Positions 44,674 to 54,027 of a stretch of DNA of 64,000 bases are shown in pieces. The first letter of the stretch is position 1, and the number at the start of each line of letters is the position of its first letter. The translations under genes were made by a program, and so were the position numbers. The DNA is from JASHPR01 sp963729365. GTDB lineage: Bacteria > Actinomycetota > Actinomycetes > Streptosporangiales > Streptosporangiaceae. The notes beneath the pieces are model-generated. The model had not been told where the DNA came from, ran no database searches, and saw nothing but the letters and a program-made list of their open reading frames with translations. Location of the stretch: the NCBI GenBank assembly GCA_963729365.1, contig CAVSNQ010000024.1:310001-374000 (forward strand), read 5' to 3'.

Positions 44674-45507
44674 GTGGCGCAACCCCAGGCTTCGCGGGCC
44701 GATGGCGGCCAGGCCCCGATCATCGCGGTGGCCAGCGGCAAGGGCGGGGTCGGCAAGTCCACGGTCGCGGTGAACCTGTCCCTGGCCCTGCGCGCGAACG
44801 GCCGCAAGGTCGGCCTCGTCGACGCCGACCTCTACGGGCCAGACGTGCCGCGCATGCTGGGCCTGCGCCGGAAGCGGGACACGTCAAGCGTGACCCTCTT
44901 CGCCGCCAGGGGGCAGAGAGGCTCCCGCCTCGAGGTCATCGAGCGGCATGGCATCCAGCTGGCGTCGGCCGCGTTCCTGCTCGGCGAGAGCCAGGGTCTC
45001 GGCATCCAGGCCGACATTGCGCAGCTACTGGTCCGCCGGCTGATCGCCGATGCGGCCTGGGCGGACGTCGACTGCCTGGTCGTGGACCTTCCGCCGGGCA
45101 CGGCCGACATCCAGCAGTTCGTCTTCGGGCTCGGCTCGCGGCCGGTGTACGTCCTGGTCGTCGTCACCCCGCAGGTGATCGCCCACCAGGACGTGCGCCG
45201 CCTGATCGCCGACCTGGCCCGGCACCGCGCGGTCAGCGTCGGCGGCGTGGAGAACATGAGCGGCCAGATCTGCCCGGGCTGCGGGGAGACGACCGAGCTG
45301 TTCCCGCCGGCGCCGGCCGAGGAGAGCGTCTGGAGCCTCATCCAGAAGCTGGCCAGCGTGCCGTTCAGCGCCAGGGCGGCCAGGGACGCGGATCAGGGCT
45401 TGCCGGTCATGGTCACCGGCGCCGTGCCCGAGCAGGTGGCGGCGTACCGTTCCCTGGCCCGCGAGCTGGACCAGCGCATGGGCCAGGCAGACGCCGCCGG
45501 GATGTGA
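44674..45507 (+). CDS. Mrp/NBP35-type P-loop ATPase (iron-sulfur carrier-like)
   Basis: Deviant Walker A ATPase of 277 residues. SGKGGVGKST (21-30, Lys28), GLVDADLYGPDVPRMLG, Walker B VVDLPPGTADIQ, and the VENMSGQICPGCGE CxxC pair that in Mrp proteins holds a bridging 4Fe-4S cluster. The N-terminal MIP18/DUF59 domain found in longer Mrp proteins is absent. Role in Fe-S cluster delivery is inferred from the family. Leaderless-type start. Its 3' end is close to the carboxyltransferase gene. Confidence 0.88.
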   Translation: MAQPQASRADGGQAPIIAVASGKGGVGKSTVAVNLSLALRANGRKVGLVDADLYGPDVPRMLGLRRKRDTSSVTLFAARGQRGSRLEVIERHGIQLASAAFLLGESQGLGIQADIAQLLVRRLIADAAWADVDCLVVDLPPGTADIQQFVFGLGSRPVYVLVVVTPQVIAHQDVRRLIADLARHRAVSVGGVENMSGQICPGCGETTELFPPAPAEESVWSLIQKLASVPFSARAARDADQGLPVMVTGAVPEQVAAYRSLARELDQRMGQADAAGM

Positions 45508-45523
45508 GCGAGCAACAACGCAG

Positions 45524-45529
45524 TACGCT
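45524..45529 (+). promoter_or_regulatory. Probable leaderless -10 box of the carboxyltransferase gene (TACGCT)
   Basis: TACGCT, 7 nt, GTG 45537; the same arrangement as at 44661-44674. Confidence 0.5.
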
Positions 45530-45536
45530 CGCGGGG

Positions 45537-47105
45537 GTGAGTGAAGAACTGAAGGACGCGGCGGCGGCCGCGGGCACCGAAGCCGGCCATCCCGAGCTGG
45601 CCGCGGTCAGGGCCAGGATCGAGAAGGGCGGCGCGGCCAAGTATCACGAGGCGGGCGCGGCCCAGGGCAAGCTGTTCGCCAGGGACCGGATCGCCTTGCT
45701 CGTGGACGCGGGCAGCTTCACCGAGGACGGCGCCTTCGCCAATGTGCTGGCCGACGGCCTGCCCGCGGATGGGGTGGTCACCGGCACGGCGACCGTCGGC
45801 GAGCGCCCGGTCGCGCTGATGGCCAACGACTCGACGGTCAAGGCGGGCTCCTGGGGAGCGCGCACCGTCGAGAAGATCATCCGGATCATCGAGAAGGCCT
45901 ACGTGTCCGGCATCCCGATGGTCTACCTGGTGGACTCCGCGGGCGCGCGGATCACCGACCAGGTGGATATGTTTCCCGGGCGCCGCGGGGCCGGCAAGAT
46001 CTTCCACACCCAGGTGCGCGCCTCCGGGTCCGTCCCGCAGGTGTGCGCGCTGTTCGGTCCGTCGGCTGCGGGCGGCGCCTACATCCCGGCCTTCTGCGAC
46101 TACGTCGCGATGGTGGACGGGAACGCGTCGATGTACCTGGGCAGCCCCCGGATGGTCGAGATGGTGGTCAGGGAGCAGACCACGCTCGAGGAGATGGGCG
46201 GTGCGCGAATGCACTGCACGATCTCGGGCTGTGGCCACTACCTGGCCGAATCGGAGCACGACGCGATCGCGGCGGTGCGCAGGTTCCTGTCCTACCTGCC
46301 CGGGAACTGGCAGGGCGCGCCGCCCGCGGCGAGCGCCCGCGAGCCGGTCCCGACCGACCTGCGCGGGCTTGTCCCGGTCAGCGAGCGCCAGGCGTTCGAC
46401 ATGCGCAGGTACGTGCGCGGGCTGGTCGACGAGGACTCCATGTTCGAGACCCACGCGCTGTGGGCCCGCGAGCTGATCGTCGGCTTCGCCCGGCTGGCCG
46501 GGCGGGTCATCGGCGTGGTCGCCAACAACCCGATGTTCAAGGGCGGGGTGTTGTTCGTCGACTCGGCCGACAAGGCCACGCGCTTCATCCAGCTCTGCGA
46601 CGCGTTCAACGTCCCGCTGCTGTTCCTGGCCGACGTGCCCGGCTTCATGGTGGGCACGGCCGTCGAGAAGCAGGGCATCATCAGGCACGGCGCCAAGATG
46701 ATCAGCGCCGTGGCCGAGGCCACCGTGCCGAAGATCTGCGTCGTGGTCCGCAAGGCCTACGGAGCCGGCTTGTACGCCATGGCCGGCCCCGGGTTCGACC
46801 CGGACGCGACGCTGGCGCTGCCCACCGCGAAGATCGCGGTCATGGGCGCCGAGGCGGCCGTCAACGCCGTGTACTACAACAAGCTGGCCGCGATCGCCGA
46901 TCCGGTGGCCAGGGAGGAGGAGACCGGGCGGCTCCGCGCGGCCTATGACACCGATATCGACGTGCTCAGGCTGGCCGGCGAACTAGTGGTCGACGATGTC
47001 GTGCAGCCGGAGGACCTGAGGGCGGAGCTGATCCGGAGGTTCGACGCGGCGCGCGGCAAGGATCGGTCCTTCTCGCGGCGCCGGCACGGCGTTACCCCGG
47101 TGTGA
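45537..47105 (+). CDS. Acyl-CoA carboxylase beta subunit (carboxyltransferase), second paralogue
   Basis: Biotin-dependent carboxyltransferase of 522 residues with both crotonase-like halves: KLFARDRIALLVDAGSFTED, NDSTVKAGSWGARTVEK, DSAGARITDQ, GPSAAGGAYIPAF, FLADVPGFMVGTAVEK and VVRKAYGAGLYAMAGPGFD. The motifs DSAGAR and GTAVEK are closer to methylcrotonyl- or long-chain acyl-CoA carboxylases than to PccB. With HMG-CoA lyase and crotonase nearby, a leucine pathway role is possible. GTG 45537 fits the leaderless promoter; GTG 45504 overlapping the previous stop is the alternative (11 residues longer). Confidence 0.92.
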   Translation: MSEELKDAAAAAGTEAGHPELAAVRARIEKGGAAKYHEAGAAQGKLFARDRIALLVDAGSFTEDGAFANVLADGLPADGVVTGTATVGERPVALMANDSTVKAGSWGARTVEKIIRIIEKAYVSGIPMVYLVDSAGARITDQVDMFPGRRGAGKIFHTQVRASGSVPQVCALFGPSAAGGAYIPAFCDYVAMVDGNASMYLGSPRMVEMVVREQTTLEEMGGARMHCTISGCGHYLAESEHDAIAAVRRFLSYLPGNWQGAPPAASAREPVPTDLRGLVPVSERQAFDMRRYVRGLVDEDSMFETHALWARELIVGFARLAGRVIGVVANNPMFKGGVLFVDSADKATRFIQLCDAFNVPLLFLADVPGFMVGTAVEKQGIIRHGAKMISAVAEATVPKICVVVRKAYGAGLYAMAGPGFDPDATLALPTAKIAVMGAEAAVNAVYYNKLAAIADPVAREEETGRLRAAYDTDIDVLRLAGELVVDDVVQPEDLRAELIRRFDAARGKDRSFSRRRHGVTPV

Positions 47106-47261
47106 GCGCGCCGGATCGCGGCATTAGCGCGGGATTGCGGTCCGCGTGACGGCGGCCATCGGGGTGTCGGGATGCCGGTGGCACCGGGTCGCCGCAGCGC
47201 CACGGATTGCTATCTAGGCAGTTCCTGCGCGTGGAGCGAAGGAAATAGTCGCCGACCGCCA

Positions 47262-47267
47262 TACCAT
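47262..47267 (+). promoter_or_regulatory. Probable leaderless -10 box of the response-regulator gene (TACCAT)
   Basis: TACCAT, then CAGAGC, then ATG 47274 (6 nt). Confidence 0.5.
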
Positions 47268-47273
47268 CAGAGC

Positions 47274-47945
47274 ATGACCAGCGTTTTGCTTGCCGAGGAT
47301 GACCCGTCCATCTCGGAGCCACTGGCGCGCGCGCTGCGCCGTGAAGGCTATGAGGTCGGCGTTTCTGCGGACGGGCCGGCCACTATCGAGGCCGCGTGCG
47401 GAGGCGGGATCGACCTGATCCTGCTCGATATCGGCCTGCCTAAGCTCGACGGGCTCGAGGTCTGCCGGCAGATCCGGTCGGCGGGCCACGCGATCCCGGT
47501 GCTGATCCTCACCGCGCGCGCGGAGGAGGTCGACACGGTGATCGGCCTGGACGCAGGCGCCGACGACTACGTCACCAAGCCGTTCCGGCTCGCCGAGTTG
47601 CTGGCCAGGGTCCGGGCCCTGCTCCGGCGGGGCGCCACGGAGAGCCGGGTGGTGCAGGGCGTGCGGGTCGACGCCGATGCACGCCGGGCCTGGCTGGGCG
47701 ACTCCGAGATCGACCTCACCTCGAAAGAGTTCGACCTGCTCTCCCTGCTGGTGAGCGAGGCGGGGAAGGTGGTCACCCGCGAGCAGATCATGCGGCAGGT
47801 GTGGGACAGCAAATGGTGGGGCTCGACGAAGACCCTGGACATGCACGTTTCCTGGCTGCGCCGCAAGCTCGGGGATGACGCGCACAGCCCGCGTTACATC
47901 ACCACGGTCCGGGGCGTCGGCTTCAGGTTCGAGCGGGGTGAGTGA
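47274..47945 (+). CDS. OmpR/PhoB-family response regulator
   Basis: A 223-residue regulator. Receiver domain 1-115 with acidic pair D9/D10, phospho-acceptor D52 in LLDIGLP, T80 and K102 in VTKPF. C-terminal winged helix 125-221 with LTSKEFDLLSLLV, VVTREQIMRQVWDSKWWGST and the wing ITTVRGVGFRFE. ATG 47274 was chosen for the receiver start and -10 box. It pairs with the histidine kinase 96 bp downstream. The stimulus is unknown. Confidence 0.94.
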   Translation: MTSVLLAEDDPSISEPLARALRREGYEVGVSADGPATIEAACGGGIDLILLDIGLPKLDGLEVCRQIRSAGHAIPVLILTARAEEVDTVIGLDAGADDYVTKPFRLAELLARVRALLRRGATESRVVQGVRVDADARRAWLGDSEIDLTSKEFDLLSLLVSEAGKVVTREQIMRQVWDSKWWGSTKTLDMHVSWLRRKLGDDAHSPRYITTVRGVGFRFERGE

Positions 47946-48041
47946 CTACTGGTACGGCTGACCATCGGCGGGCAGACGGCGGGCTCCGGCCGGACCGGCG
48001 CGAGGACTTGCGCCGCTGATGGCGGGCGCGGAGGCTGAGTC

Positions 48042-49316
48042 GTGCAGCGCCGCCTGCTCATTTCCACGCTCGTGGTCGCCGTGGTGGCGGTGCTGCTGCT
48101 TGGCGTGCCGCTCGCGTTCGACTTGAGCCGGCTGCGGTCCGGCGAGGCCAGCCAGCTGCTGCATCGTGATGCCTCGACGCTGGCCACCGGGCTGCAGGAC
48201 CGGTACGACTCCGGGCTGCCAGCGGATGCCGCCGAAGTCGGCAGGTCGCTGTCCGACCGCTACGTGACCATTGTCCAGCGACCCGGCGGCCGGACCACGG
48301 TGGGTACTAGGCCGCCCAAGCGCCATACGATCACGGCCACGGACGTCACTAAGAACTTCACGGTCACCGTGGCCGCCGACGATTCGTTCGTCACCGGCCA
48401 GGTGACCAGCGGGCTCATCATGATCGGGTGGCTGGCCCTGCTCGCGATCGCGGTGGCGGTCGGGCTGGCCCTGCTGCAGGCGCGGCGGCTCAGCCGCCCG
48501 CTGCGCGAGCTGGCCGGCGCGGCGGACCGGCTCGGGTCGGGCGACGCCCGCCCGCTCGGCCGAAGATACGGAGTGCCGGAACTCGACCGGATGGCGGAGG
48601 GGCTCGACGGCTCGGCCAAGCGGATCAATGACCTGCTGACCGCGGAACGCGACTTCGCCGTGGATGCTTCCCATCAGCTGCGCACCCCGTTGACCGCGCT
48701 GTCGATGCGGCTGGAGGAGATGGTCGCGGCCGCGAACTACCCCGACATCGTCCGCGAGGAGGGGGCGGCCGCCCTGGCCCAGACCGAGCGGCTCGCCGAG
48801 GTGGTCGGTCAGCTGCTCGGCCGGGCCCGCCGGTCGGTGGCGGGCGCGCCCACCCTGGCCAGCGTCGACGACATCGTCGCGCAGCAGATCGTGGAGTGGG
48901 ATCCGGCGTTCCGCCGGGTGAGCAGGAAGCTCGAAGTGATCGGAGAGAAAGGCCTCTTTGCCTACGTCACGCCGGGGAGCGCGGCGCAGGTGATCGCGAC
49001 GCTGCTGGACAACGCGCTCGTGCACGGCGCCGGAACGGTCACGATCAGGACGTCGCAGACGCCGAGGTCGGTCGTCATCGAGGTCAGGGACGAAGGGAAG
49101 GGCGTACCGCCGGAGCTGGTGCCGCGGATCTTCGAGCGAAGCGTCAGCGGGGCGCCGGGGGGAACCGGGCTCGGGCTCTCGCTGGCCCGGACCGTGGCGG
49201 CCGCGGACGGCGGCCAGGTGGTGCTGGTGCGGCCGCGCCCGGCCGTGTTCGCCCTGTTCCTCCCGCATGGCGTCCCGGACGTGCCGGATGAGCCCGTCGT
49301 GAGCGGCCCGGCTTGA
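48042..49316 (+). CDS. Sensor histidine kinase
   Basis: Membrane kinase of 424 residues. Helix 1 (about 4-27), a small extracellular sensor (28-120), helix 2 (123-145), a HAMP domain (146-200), the H-box with His211 in DASHQLRTPLTAL, and the ATPase domain with N-box LLDNALVHG, G1 VRDEGKGVPPE and G2 GGTGLGLSLA. It acts with the response regulator just upstream. GTG start 48042; the 96-bp gap has no obvious terminator. purK follows 26 bp after the stop. Confidence 0.93.
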   Translation: MQRRLLISTLVVAVVAVLLLGVPLAFDLSRLRSGEASQLLHRDASTLATGLQDRYDSGLPADAAEVGRSLSDRYVTIVQRPGGRTTVGTRPPKRHTITATDVTKNFTVTVAADDSFVTGQVTSGLIMIGWLALLAIAVAVGLALLQARRLSRPLRELAGAADRLGSGDARPLGRRYGVPELDRMAEGLDGSAKRINDLLTAERDFAVDASHQLRTPLTALSMRLEEMVAAANYPDIVREEGAAALAQTERLAEVVGQLLGRARRSVAGAPTLASVDDIVAQQIVEWDPAFRRVSRKLEVIGEKGLFAYVTPGSAAQVIATLLDNALVHGAGTVTIRTSQTPRSVVIEVRDEGKGVPPELVPRIFERSVSGAPGGTGLGLSLARTVAAADGGQVVLVRPRPAVFALFLPHGVPDVPDEPVVSGPA

Positions 49317-49342
49317 CCCCAGCGAGTAACCTGCGCTCTGCG

Positions 49343-50599
49343 ATGAAGGATCATGAGATGGCCCGCGAGCTGGTGACCGCCGCCCCGCCGCCGGACCCGC
49401 GTGCGCCCGTGGTCGGCATGGTGGGAGCCGGGCAGCTCGCCCGCATGACCGGCCAGGCCGCGGTGGGGCTCGGCATAAGGTTCCGGGTGCTCGCGGCCGC
49501 GGCCGACGAGAGCGCCGCGCAGGTCTGCGCGGGAACCCAGATCGGCGACCACCGGTCCCTCGACGACCTGCTCGCCTTCGGCGGCACCTGCGACGTCGTG
49601 ACCTTCGATCACGAGCATGTACCTGGGCCGCACCTGGCCGCCCTGGAGCGGGCGGGGATGCACGTCAGGCCCGGGCCGGGCGCGCTTCGTTATGCCCAGG
49701 ACAAGCGCGCCATGCGCGAGCGCCTGGCCGGGCTGGGCGTTGCCTGCCCCCGGTCCGCCCCGGTGGCCTGCCTCGACGATGTGGTCCGCTTCGCGGCCGG
49801 CCCTGGCTCCGGCCCCGGCCCTCGCTCCGGCCCTCGCCCCGGCCCCGGCTCCGGCTCCGGGTGGCCGGTGGTGCTCAAGGCGGTCAGCGGCGGGTACGAC
49901 GGGAAGGGCGTCTGGGTTTGCGACATACCGGCTCAGGCGGCCGAGGTGCTCGCCCATGGGCTTGACCTGCTGGCCGAGGAGCACGTCGCCTTCGAGCGCG
50001 AGCTCGCCGTGCTCGTCGCCCGTTCGCCCAGCGGCCAGGGCGCCGCGTACCCGGTCGTGCAGACGATCCAGCGGGACGGGATCTGCCGCGAGGTGCTGGC
50101 CCCCGCTCCGGGGCTCGCCGAGGCCAGGGCCGTTGCCGCGCAGCAGCTCGGGCTGGCCATCGCCGCCGGAATCGGGGTCACCGGCATGCTCGCGGTTGAG
50201 CTATTCGATACTCCGGCCGGACTGCTGGTGAACGAGCTGGCCATGCGGCCGCACAACAGCGGTCACTGGACCATCGAGGGAGCGCGGACATCCCAGTTCG
50301 AGCAGCACCTGCGCGCCGTGCTCGACCTGCCGCTCGGAGCACCCGTCATGGCCGCGCGGCACGCGGTCATGGTCAATGTGCTCGGCGGCGACGATCCTGA
50401 CCTGTATTCGCGCCTGGTGCACGTGATGGCCGCCGACCCTGGCGTTAAGGTCCATCTTTACGGCAAGACTGTTCGGCCAGGACGGAAGGTCGGCCATGTC
50501 ACCGCCGTCGGCGACGACGTCTGGGATCTCCGCGATCGTGCCAGGCGCGCGGCCAGCTACCTCAGCCGAGGCACCGAGCAAGACCACCCGGGCGAGTAA
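49343..50599 (+). CDS. purK: N5-carboxyaminoimidazole ribonucleotide synthase
   Basis: ATP-grasp enzyme making N5-CAIR from AIR, bicarbonate and ATP in purine synthesis. It has 418 residues: MVGAGQLARMTGQAAVGLG opens the domain, TFDHEHV is the conserved EH motif, VLKAVSGGYDGKGVW the ATP-grasp glycine loop, and VNELAMRPHNSGHWTIEG the PurK signature. Between residues ~152 and 173 there is an unusual Gly/Pro/Ser/Arg low-complexity insert, encoded by a degenerate GGCCCTGGCTCC repeat (49799-49860). ATG 49343 and 49358 are both possible. purE follows. Confidence 0.94.
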   Translation: MKDHEMARELVTAAPPPDPRAPVVGMVGAGQLARMTGQAAVGLGIRFRVLAAAADESAAQVCAGTQIGDHRSLDDLLAFGGTCDVVTFDHEHVPGPHLAALERAGMHVRPGPGALRYAQDKRAMRERLAGLGVACPRSAPVACLDDVVRFAAGPGSGPGPRSGPRPGPGSGSGWPVVLKAVSGGYDGKGVWVCDIPAQAAEVLAHGLDLLAEEHVAFERELAVLVARSPSGQGAAYPVVQTIQRDGICREVLAPAPGLAEARAVAAQQLGLAIAAGIGVTGMLAVELFDTPAGLLVNELAMRPHNSGHWTIEGARTSQFEQHLRAVLDLPLGAPVMAARHAVMVNVLGGDDPDLYSRLVHVMAADPGVKVHLYGKTVRPGRKVGHVTAVGDDVWDLRDRARRAASYLSRGTEQDHPGE

Positions 50600-50676
50600 G
50601 GATGGCATGGATGTACCAAAGGGCACGCCACAGCGTGCCTGACGGTACATACACGGCGGGCGGGTAAGGAGAACAC

Positions 50677-51183
50677 ATGGACGGCCGGCCGCTGGTGGGC
50701 GTGGTGATGGGCAGCGACTCCGACTGGCCCGTGATGGAGGCAGCGGTCACCGCGCTGCAGGAGTTCGGCGTGCCCTGGGAAGCCGATGTCGTCTCGGCGC
50801 ACCGGATGCCGCGCGAGATGATCAGCTACGGCTCCGAGGCGGCAGGCCGGGGGCTGCGGGTGATCATCGCGGGCGCCGGGGGCGCGGCCCACCTGCCCGG
50901 CATGCTCGCCGCTGTGACTCCGCTCCCGGTGATCGGGGTTCCGGTTCCGCTCGCGCACCTGGACGGGATGGACTCGCTGCTGTCGATCGTGCAGATGCCG
51001 GCCGGGGTTCCCGTGGCGACGGTGTCCGTCGGCGGTGCACGCAACGCGGGTCTGCTGGCGGTCCGGATCCTGGCCGCCCACGACGCTGAGTTGCGCGCGC
51101 GGATGGTGGCCTTCCAGGAGCAGCTCCGCGCTACGGCCCAGGCCAAGGGCGCAACCCTGCGGGCCAAGCTCGACGGGCCGTAG
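50677..51183 (+). CDS. purE: N5-carboxyaminoimidazole ribonucleotide mutase
   Basis: Converts N5-CAIR to CAIR, the step after PurK; an octameric class I PurE of 168 residues. GVVMGSDSDWPVMEAA (active-site Ser-Asp), VVSAHRMPREM with the catalytic His, and GAGGAAHLPGMLAA are all present. AAGGAG lies 6 nt before ATG 50677. It pairs with purK 77 bp upstream. Confidence 0.96.
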   Translation: MDGRPLVGVVMGSDSDWPVMEAAVTALQEFGVPWEADVVSAHRMPREMISYGSEAAGRGLRVIIAGAGGAAHLPGMLAAVTPLPVIGVPVPLAHLDGMDSLLSIVQMPAGVPVATVSVGGARNAGLLAVRILAAHDAELRARMVAFQEQLRATAQAKGATLRAKLDGP

Positions 51184-51237
51184 CCCGGACCTCAGCTGCC
51201 GCGGCCGCATCGACAGCGTCCGGGCGGTGGGCGGGGA

Positions 51238-52413
51238 TCAGGCGCTGCCGGGGAGGTCGGTGCAGATCAGGCCCCACGGGCGGCCGCTGACCCGGGTGAG
51301 AACGACCGTGGCGCGGCCGGGGCCGTGCAGGCCCAGGCGGCGGTGGATCTGGGGGACGTCCCCGGCCAGCCCGCGACGCCTGATGTCGGCCGCCCCGATG
51401 CCGAGATCCCGGAGTTTGCGGGCGAAATGCCGTTCATGCCACGGCGCCGATTCCAGCACCCTGAGCGTGCGCGCGAACGGGGTGCGATGCTCACGGTCGT
51501 CGGACAGGAACGCGATCGCGGGGTCGATCTTCCAGGCACCCAGCAGACGGGCGAGGTCCTCGACCAGCCCGGCGCGGGTCACCGAGGGGCTGGGATCGAG
51601 CAGGAAGGCTCCGGGCTCGGCGACGGGCACTCCGGCAGTGGGGGACGCACCCGGCATGTCGGCGCGGGCGAGCGTATCGCCGGACGGCAGCACCGTTGCC
51701 CGGCGCCCGGAGGTCGCCAGCGCCGGGGACCACAGCATGGCCTCTTTCAGGTCGCGGCCGACCGCGACGAACTCGGCCTCCCAGCCGGGCGGGACAAGCT
51801 CGCGTGGCAGACCGGGCGCGGCCTTGATCCCGACCGCGGGGACCCGGTCGGCCAGCTCGAGGCACCAGCCGAGCGGCGGCTCGCTGCGCCCGGCGGGCAG
51901 GCGCCGGCCGCCGGCCCTGCGGGCCGGGTCGATGAACACCGCGTCCACGCCGGCCAGCGCGACGTCGCCCACGTCCGCGCACACGGCGGCCAGCCGGTCC
52001 GCCGCCCCGTAGACCCGGGCGTTGTGCCGCGCGAACGCCAGGCTCACTGGATCGAAGTCCACGGCCAGTACCCGGCGCCCGGCGCCCAGCGCGGTCAGGT
52101 TCCCGCCGATGCCGCAGCACAGATCGGCCACCAGACCGTCGGCCGGGTAGCGGGCGGCGCTGTGCGCGGCCGTGACCTCAGAGGACGCCTGCTCAAGACC
52201 GGCGCGGGTGAACAGCATCGCATCCGCCCGGCTGAACTTGGCCCGGGCGGCGACGCGCAGCGCCTGCTGGGTCAGGGCCGCGGCCACCAGGTCGGGCGGG
52301 TAGCGGCCGCGTAGGGCCTGCGCCAGCTCCAGCGCGCGATCCGGGCCGACCTGCTCGCCGGAAAGCCGGTCAAGCAGCTCGCGGCCGTCCGGGGACAGCA
52401 GCGCCATGGTCAA
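51238..52413 (-). CDS. SAM-dependent methyltransferase with THUMP-like C-terminal domain
   Basis: A class I methyltransferase of 391 residues. SAM motif I VADLCCGIGGNLTALG, acidic motif II AVDFDP, VDAVFIDPARRAGGRR as motif IV. The C-terminal third (RKLRDLGIGAADIRRRGLAG, then HGPGRATVVLTRVSGRPW) matches the THUMP-like domain of this actinobacterial group, so RNA is a likely substrate (inference). TTG 52413 lies 7 nt after GGAGGTG, better than ATG 52407 at 13 nt. It lies alone, convergent with purE and divergent from the acyl-CoA dehydrogenase. Confidence 0.88.
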   Translation of the reverse strand: MTMALLSPDGRELLDRLSGEQVGPDRALELAQALRGRYPPDLVAAALTQQALRVAARAKFSRADAMLFTRAGLEQASSEVTAAHSAARYPADGLVADLCCGIGGNLTALGAGRRVLAVDFDPVSLAFARHNARVYGAADRLAAVCADVGDVALAGVDAVFIDPARRAGGRRLPAGRSEPPLGWCLELADRVPAVGIKAAPGLPRELVPPGWEAEFVAVGRDLKEAMLWSPALATSGRRATVLPSGDTLARADMPGASPTAGVPVAEPGAFLLDPSPSVTRAGLVEDLARLLGAWKIDPAIAFLSDDREHRTPFARTLRVLESAPWHERHFARKLRDLGIGAADIRRRGLAGDVPQIHRRLGLHGPGRATVVLTRVSGRPWGLICTDLPGSA

Positions 52414-52487
52414 GGCTGCTCACCTCCGGCCGGGCCGCCCGAGCGGCCCGCGACTATCTGTCCTGAATCGAAGCTAGGCCGGCGGCC

Positions 52488-52493
52488 TACTAT
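52488..52493 (+). promoter_or_regulatory. Probable leaderless -10 box of the acyl-CoA dehydrogenase gene (TACTAT)
   Basis: TACTAT, 7 nt, ATG 52501; no SD. Confidence 0.55.
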
Positions 52494-52500
52494 CGGGTTC

Positions 52501-53670
52501 ATGAGCCTAGAGTTTCCCGCGTTCGCCCTGTCAGCCGAGCATGACGCGCTACGCGAGTCGGTTCGCGCCCTGGCCGACGAGAAGATCGCGCCGCATGCCG
52601 CCAAGGTCGATCAGTACGCCGAGTTCCCCCAGGAAGCCCACGACGCCCTAGTCAAGGCCGACCTGCACGCCATACACATCCCTGAGGCCTACGACGGCGC
52701 CGGCGGCGACGCGATCGCGACCGTGATCGTCATCGAGGAGGTGGCCCGGGCCTGCGCGTCGTCATCGCTGATCCCCGCGGTCAACAAGCTGGGCACGATG
52801 CCGCTGCTGCTGACGGCCTCGGAGGAGGTCAAGCAGCGCTACCTGCCGCCGGTCGCCAGCGGCGAGGCGATGTTCTCCTACGCGCTGTCCGAGCCCGACG
52901 CGGGCTCCGACGCGGCCGCGATGAAGACCCGCGCGGTCCGCGATGGTGACACTTACATCCTGAACGGGGTCAAGCGCTGGATCACCAACGCAGGCGTCTC
53001 CCGCTTCTACACGGTCATGGCGGTGACGGATCCGGCCGCCGGCGGCGGGGGAATCTCGGCGTTCGTGGTGGAGTCCGGCGACGAGGGGTTCTCGTTCGGG
53101 GCGCCCGAGCACAAGCTGGGGATCAAGGGCTCGCCGACCCGCGAGCTGTACTTCGACAACTGCGTGATCCCGGCCGACCGGATGATCGGCGAGGAGGGCA
53201 GCGGCTTCCGCACCGCGCTGGCGACGCTGGACCACACCAGGATCACGATCGCGGCGCAGGCGCTGGGCATCGCCCAGGGCGCGCTGGACTACGCCGCCGG
53301 GTACGTCAAGGAGCGCAGGCAGTTCGGCCGGGCGATCGCCGAGTTCCAGGGCGTGCAGTTCATGCTGGCCGACATGGCCATGAAGGTCGAGGCGGCTAGG
53401 CAGCTGACCTACGCGGCCGCGGCCCGGTCCGAGCGGGCCATGGCGGGCGAACGCGCCGCGGACCTGACGTTCATGTCCTCGGCCTGCAAGTGCTTCGCCT
53501 CCGACGTGGCGATGGACGTGACCACGGACGCGGTCCAGCTGCTCGGCGGCTACGGGTACGTCAGCGACTACCCGGTAGAGCGGATGATGCGGGACGCGAA
53601 GATCACCCAGATCTACGAGGGCACCAACCAGATCCAGCGCGTCGTCATGGCTCGCCAGCTGCTGAAGTAG
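52501..53670 (+). CDS. Acyl-CoA dehydrogenase
   Basis: FAD enzyme that introduces the alpha-beta double bond into acyl-CoA; 389 residues. YALSEPDAGSDAAAMKT is signature 1, WITNAG and GIKGSPTRELYF follow, QFGRAIAEFQGVQFMLADMA binds FAD, and the catalytic base is Glu373 in IYEGTNQIQR at the C-terminus. Length and motifs fit short/branched-chain dehydrogenases. It stands at the right edge of the core region and feeds the beta-oxidation and branched-chain genes at 42-47 kb. Confidence 0.94.
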   Translation: MSLEFPAFALSAEHDALRESVRALADEKIAPHAAKVDQYAEFPQEAHDALVKADLHAIHIPEAYDGAGGDAIATVIVIEEVARACASSSLIPAVNKLGTMPLLLTASEEVKQRYLPPVASGEAMFSYALSEPDAGSDAAAMKTRAVRDGDTYILNGVKRWITNAGVSRFYTVMAVTDPAAGGGGISAFVVESGDEGFSFGAPEHKLGIKGSPTRELYFDNCVIPADRMIGEEGSGFRTALATLDHTRITIAAQALGIAQGALDYAAGYVKERRQFGRAIAEFQGVQFMLADMAMKVEAARQLTYAAAARSERAMAGERAADLTFMSSACKCFASDVAMDVTTDAVQLLGGYGYVSDYPVERMMRDAKITQIYEGTNQIQRVVMARQLLK

Positions 53671-54027
53671 CAGCGTGCGCGTGTTTTCGCTGGTCGGCGG
53701 GCGTTAGCTTCTGTCCTGTACGGCTATCAGCTATGGCGGTCATCCGTGGCTGCGTGCCTGTCAGTGCTCATCATTTCCGGTTGTTTCCCGGCTGCGTGCT
53801 GAGTTGGTGCTGACCCCGGTCGCGTATAGCGCCGCCCACGCTGGACGGATGGCAACCGCCCTTGACCTGCGTGGTCGAGCACCGGGCTGTCGGCAGACTC
53901 CTCCTGGACCGCGCGCTGACCTCGGGTCGGCCGGTCACTATCTGGCTGGGCACGGTGGCCGCCCAGAAGCGTCGCTGCCATGGGATAAGGATGAGACCGA
54001 GCCCGCGTCGGCGCGTAGCTGGCTAGT
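53671..54027. other. Intergenic region between acyl-CoA dehydrogenase and the tRNA-like gene
   Basis: No gene is supported. Short open frames exist (for example 53804-54073, which runs into the tRNA-like gene) but have no SD or recognisable motif. GC is slightly lower than in the core. The segment may hold remnants of an integrated element. Confidence 0.4.
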
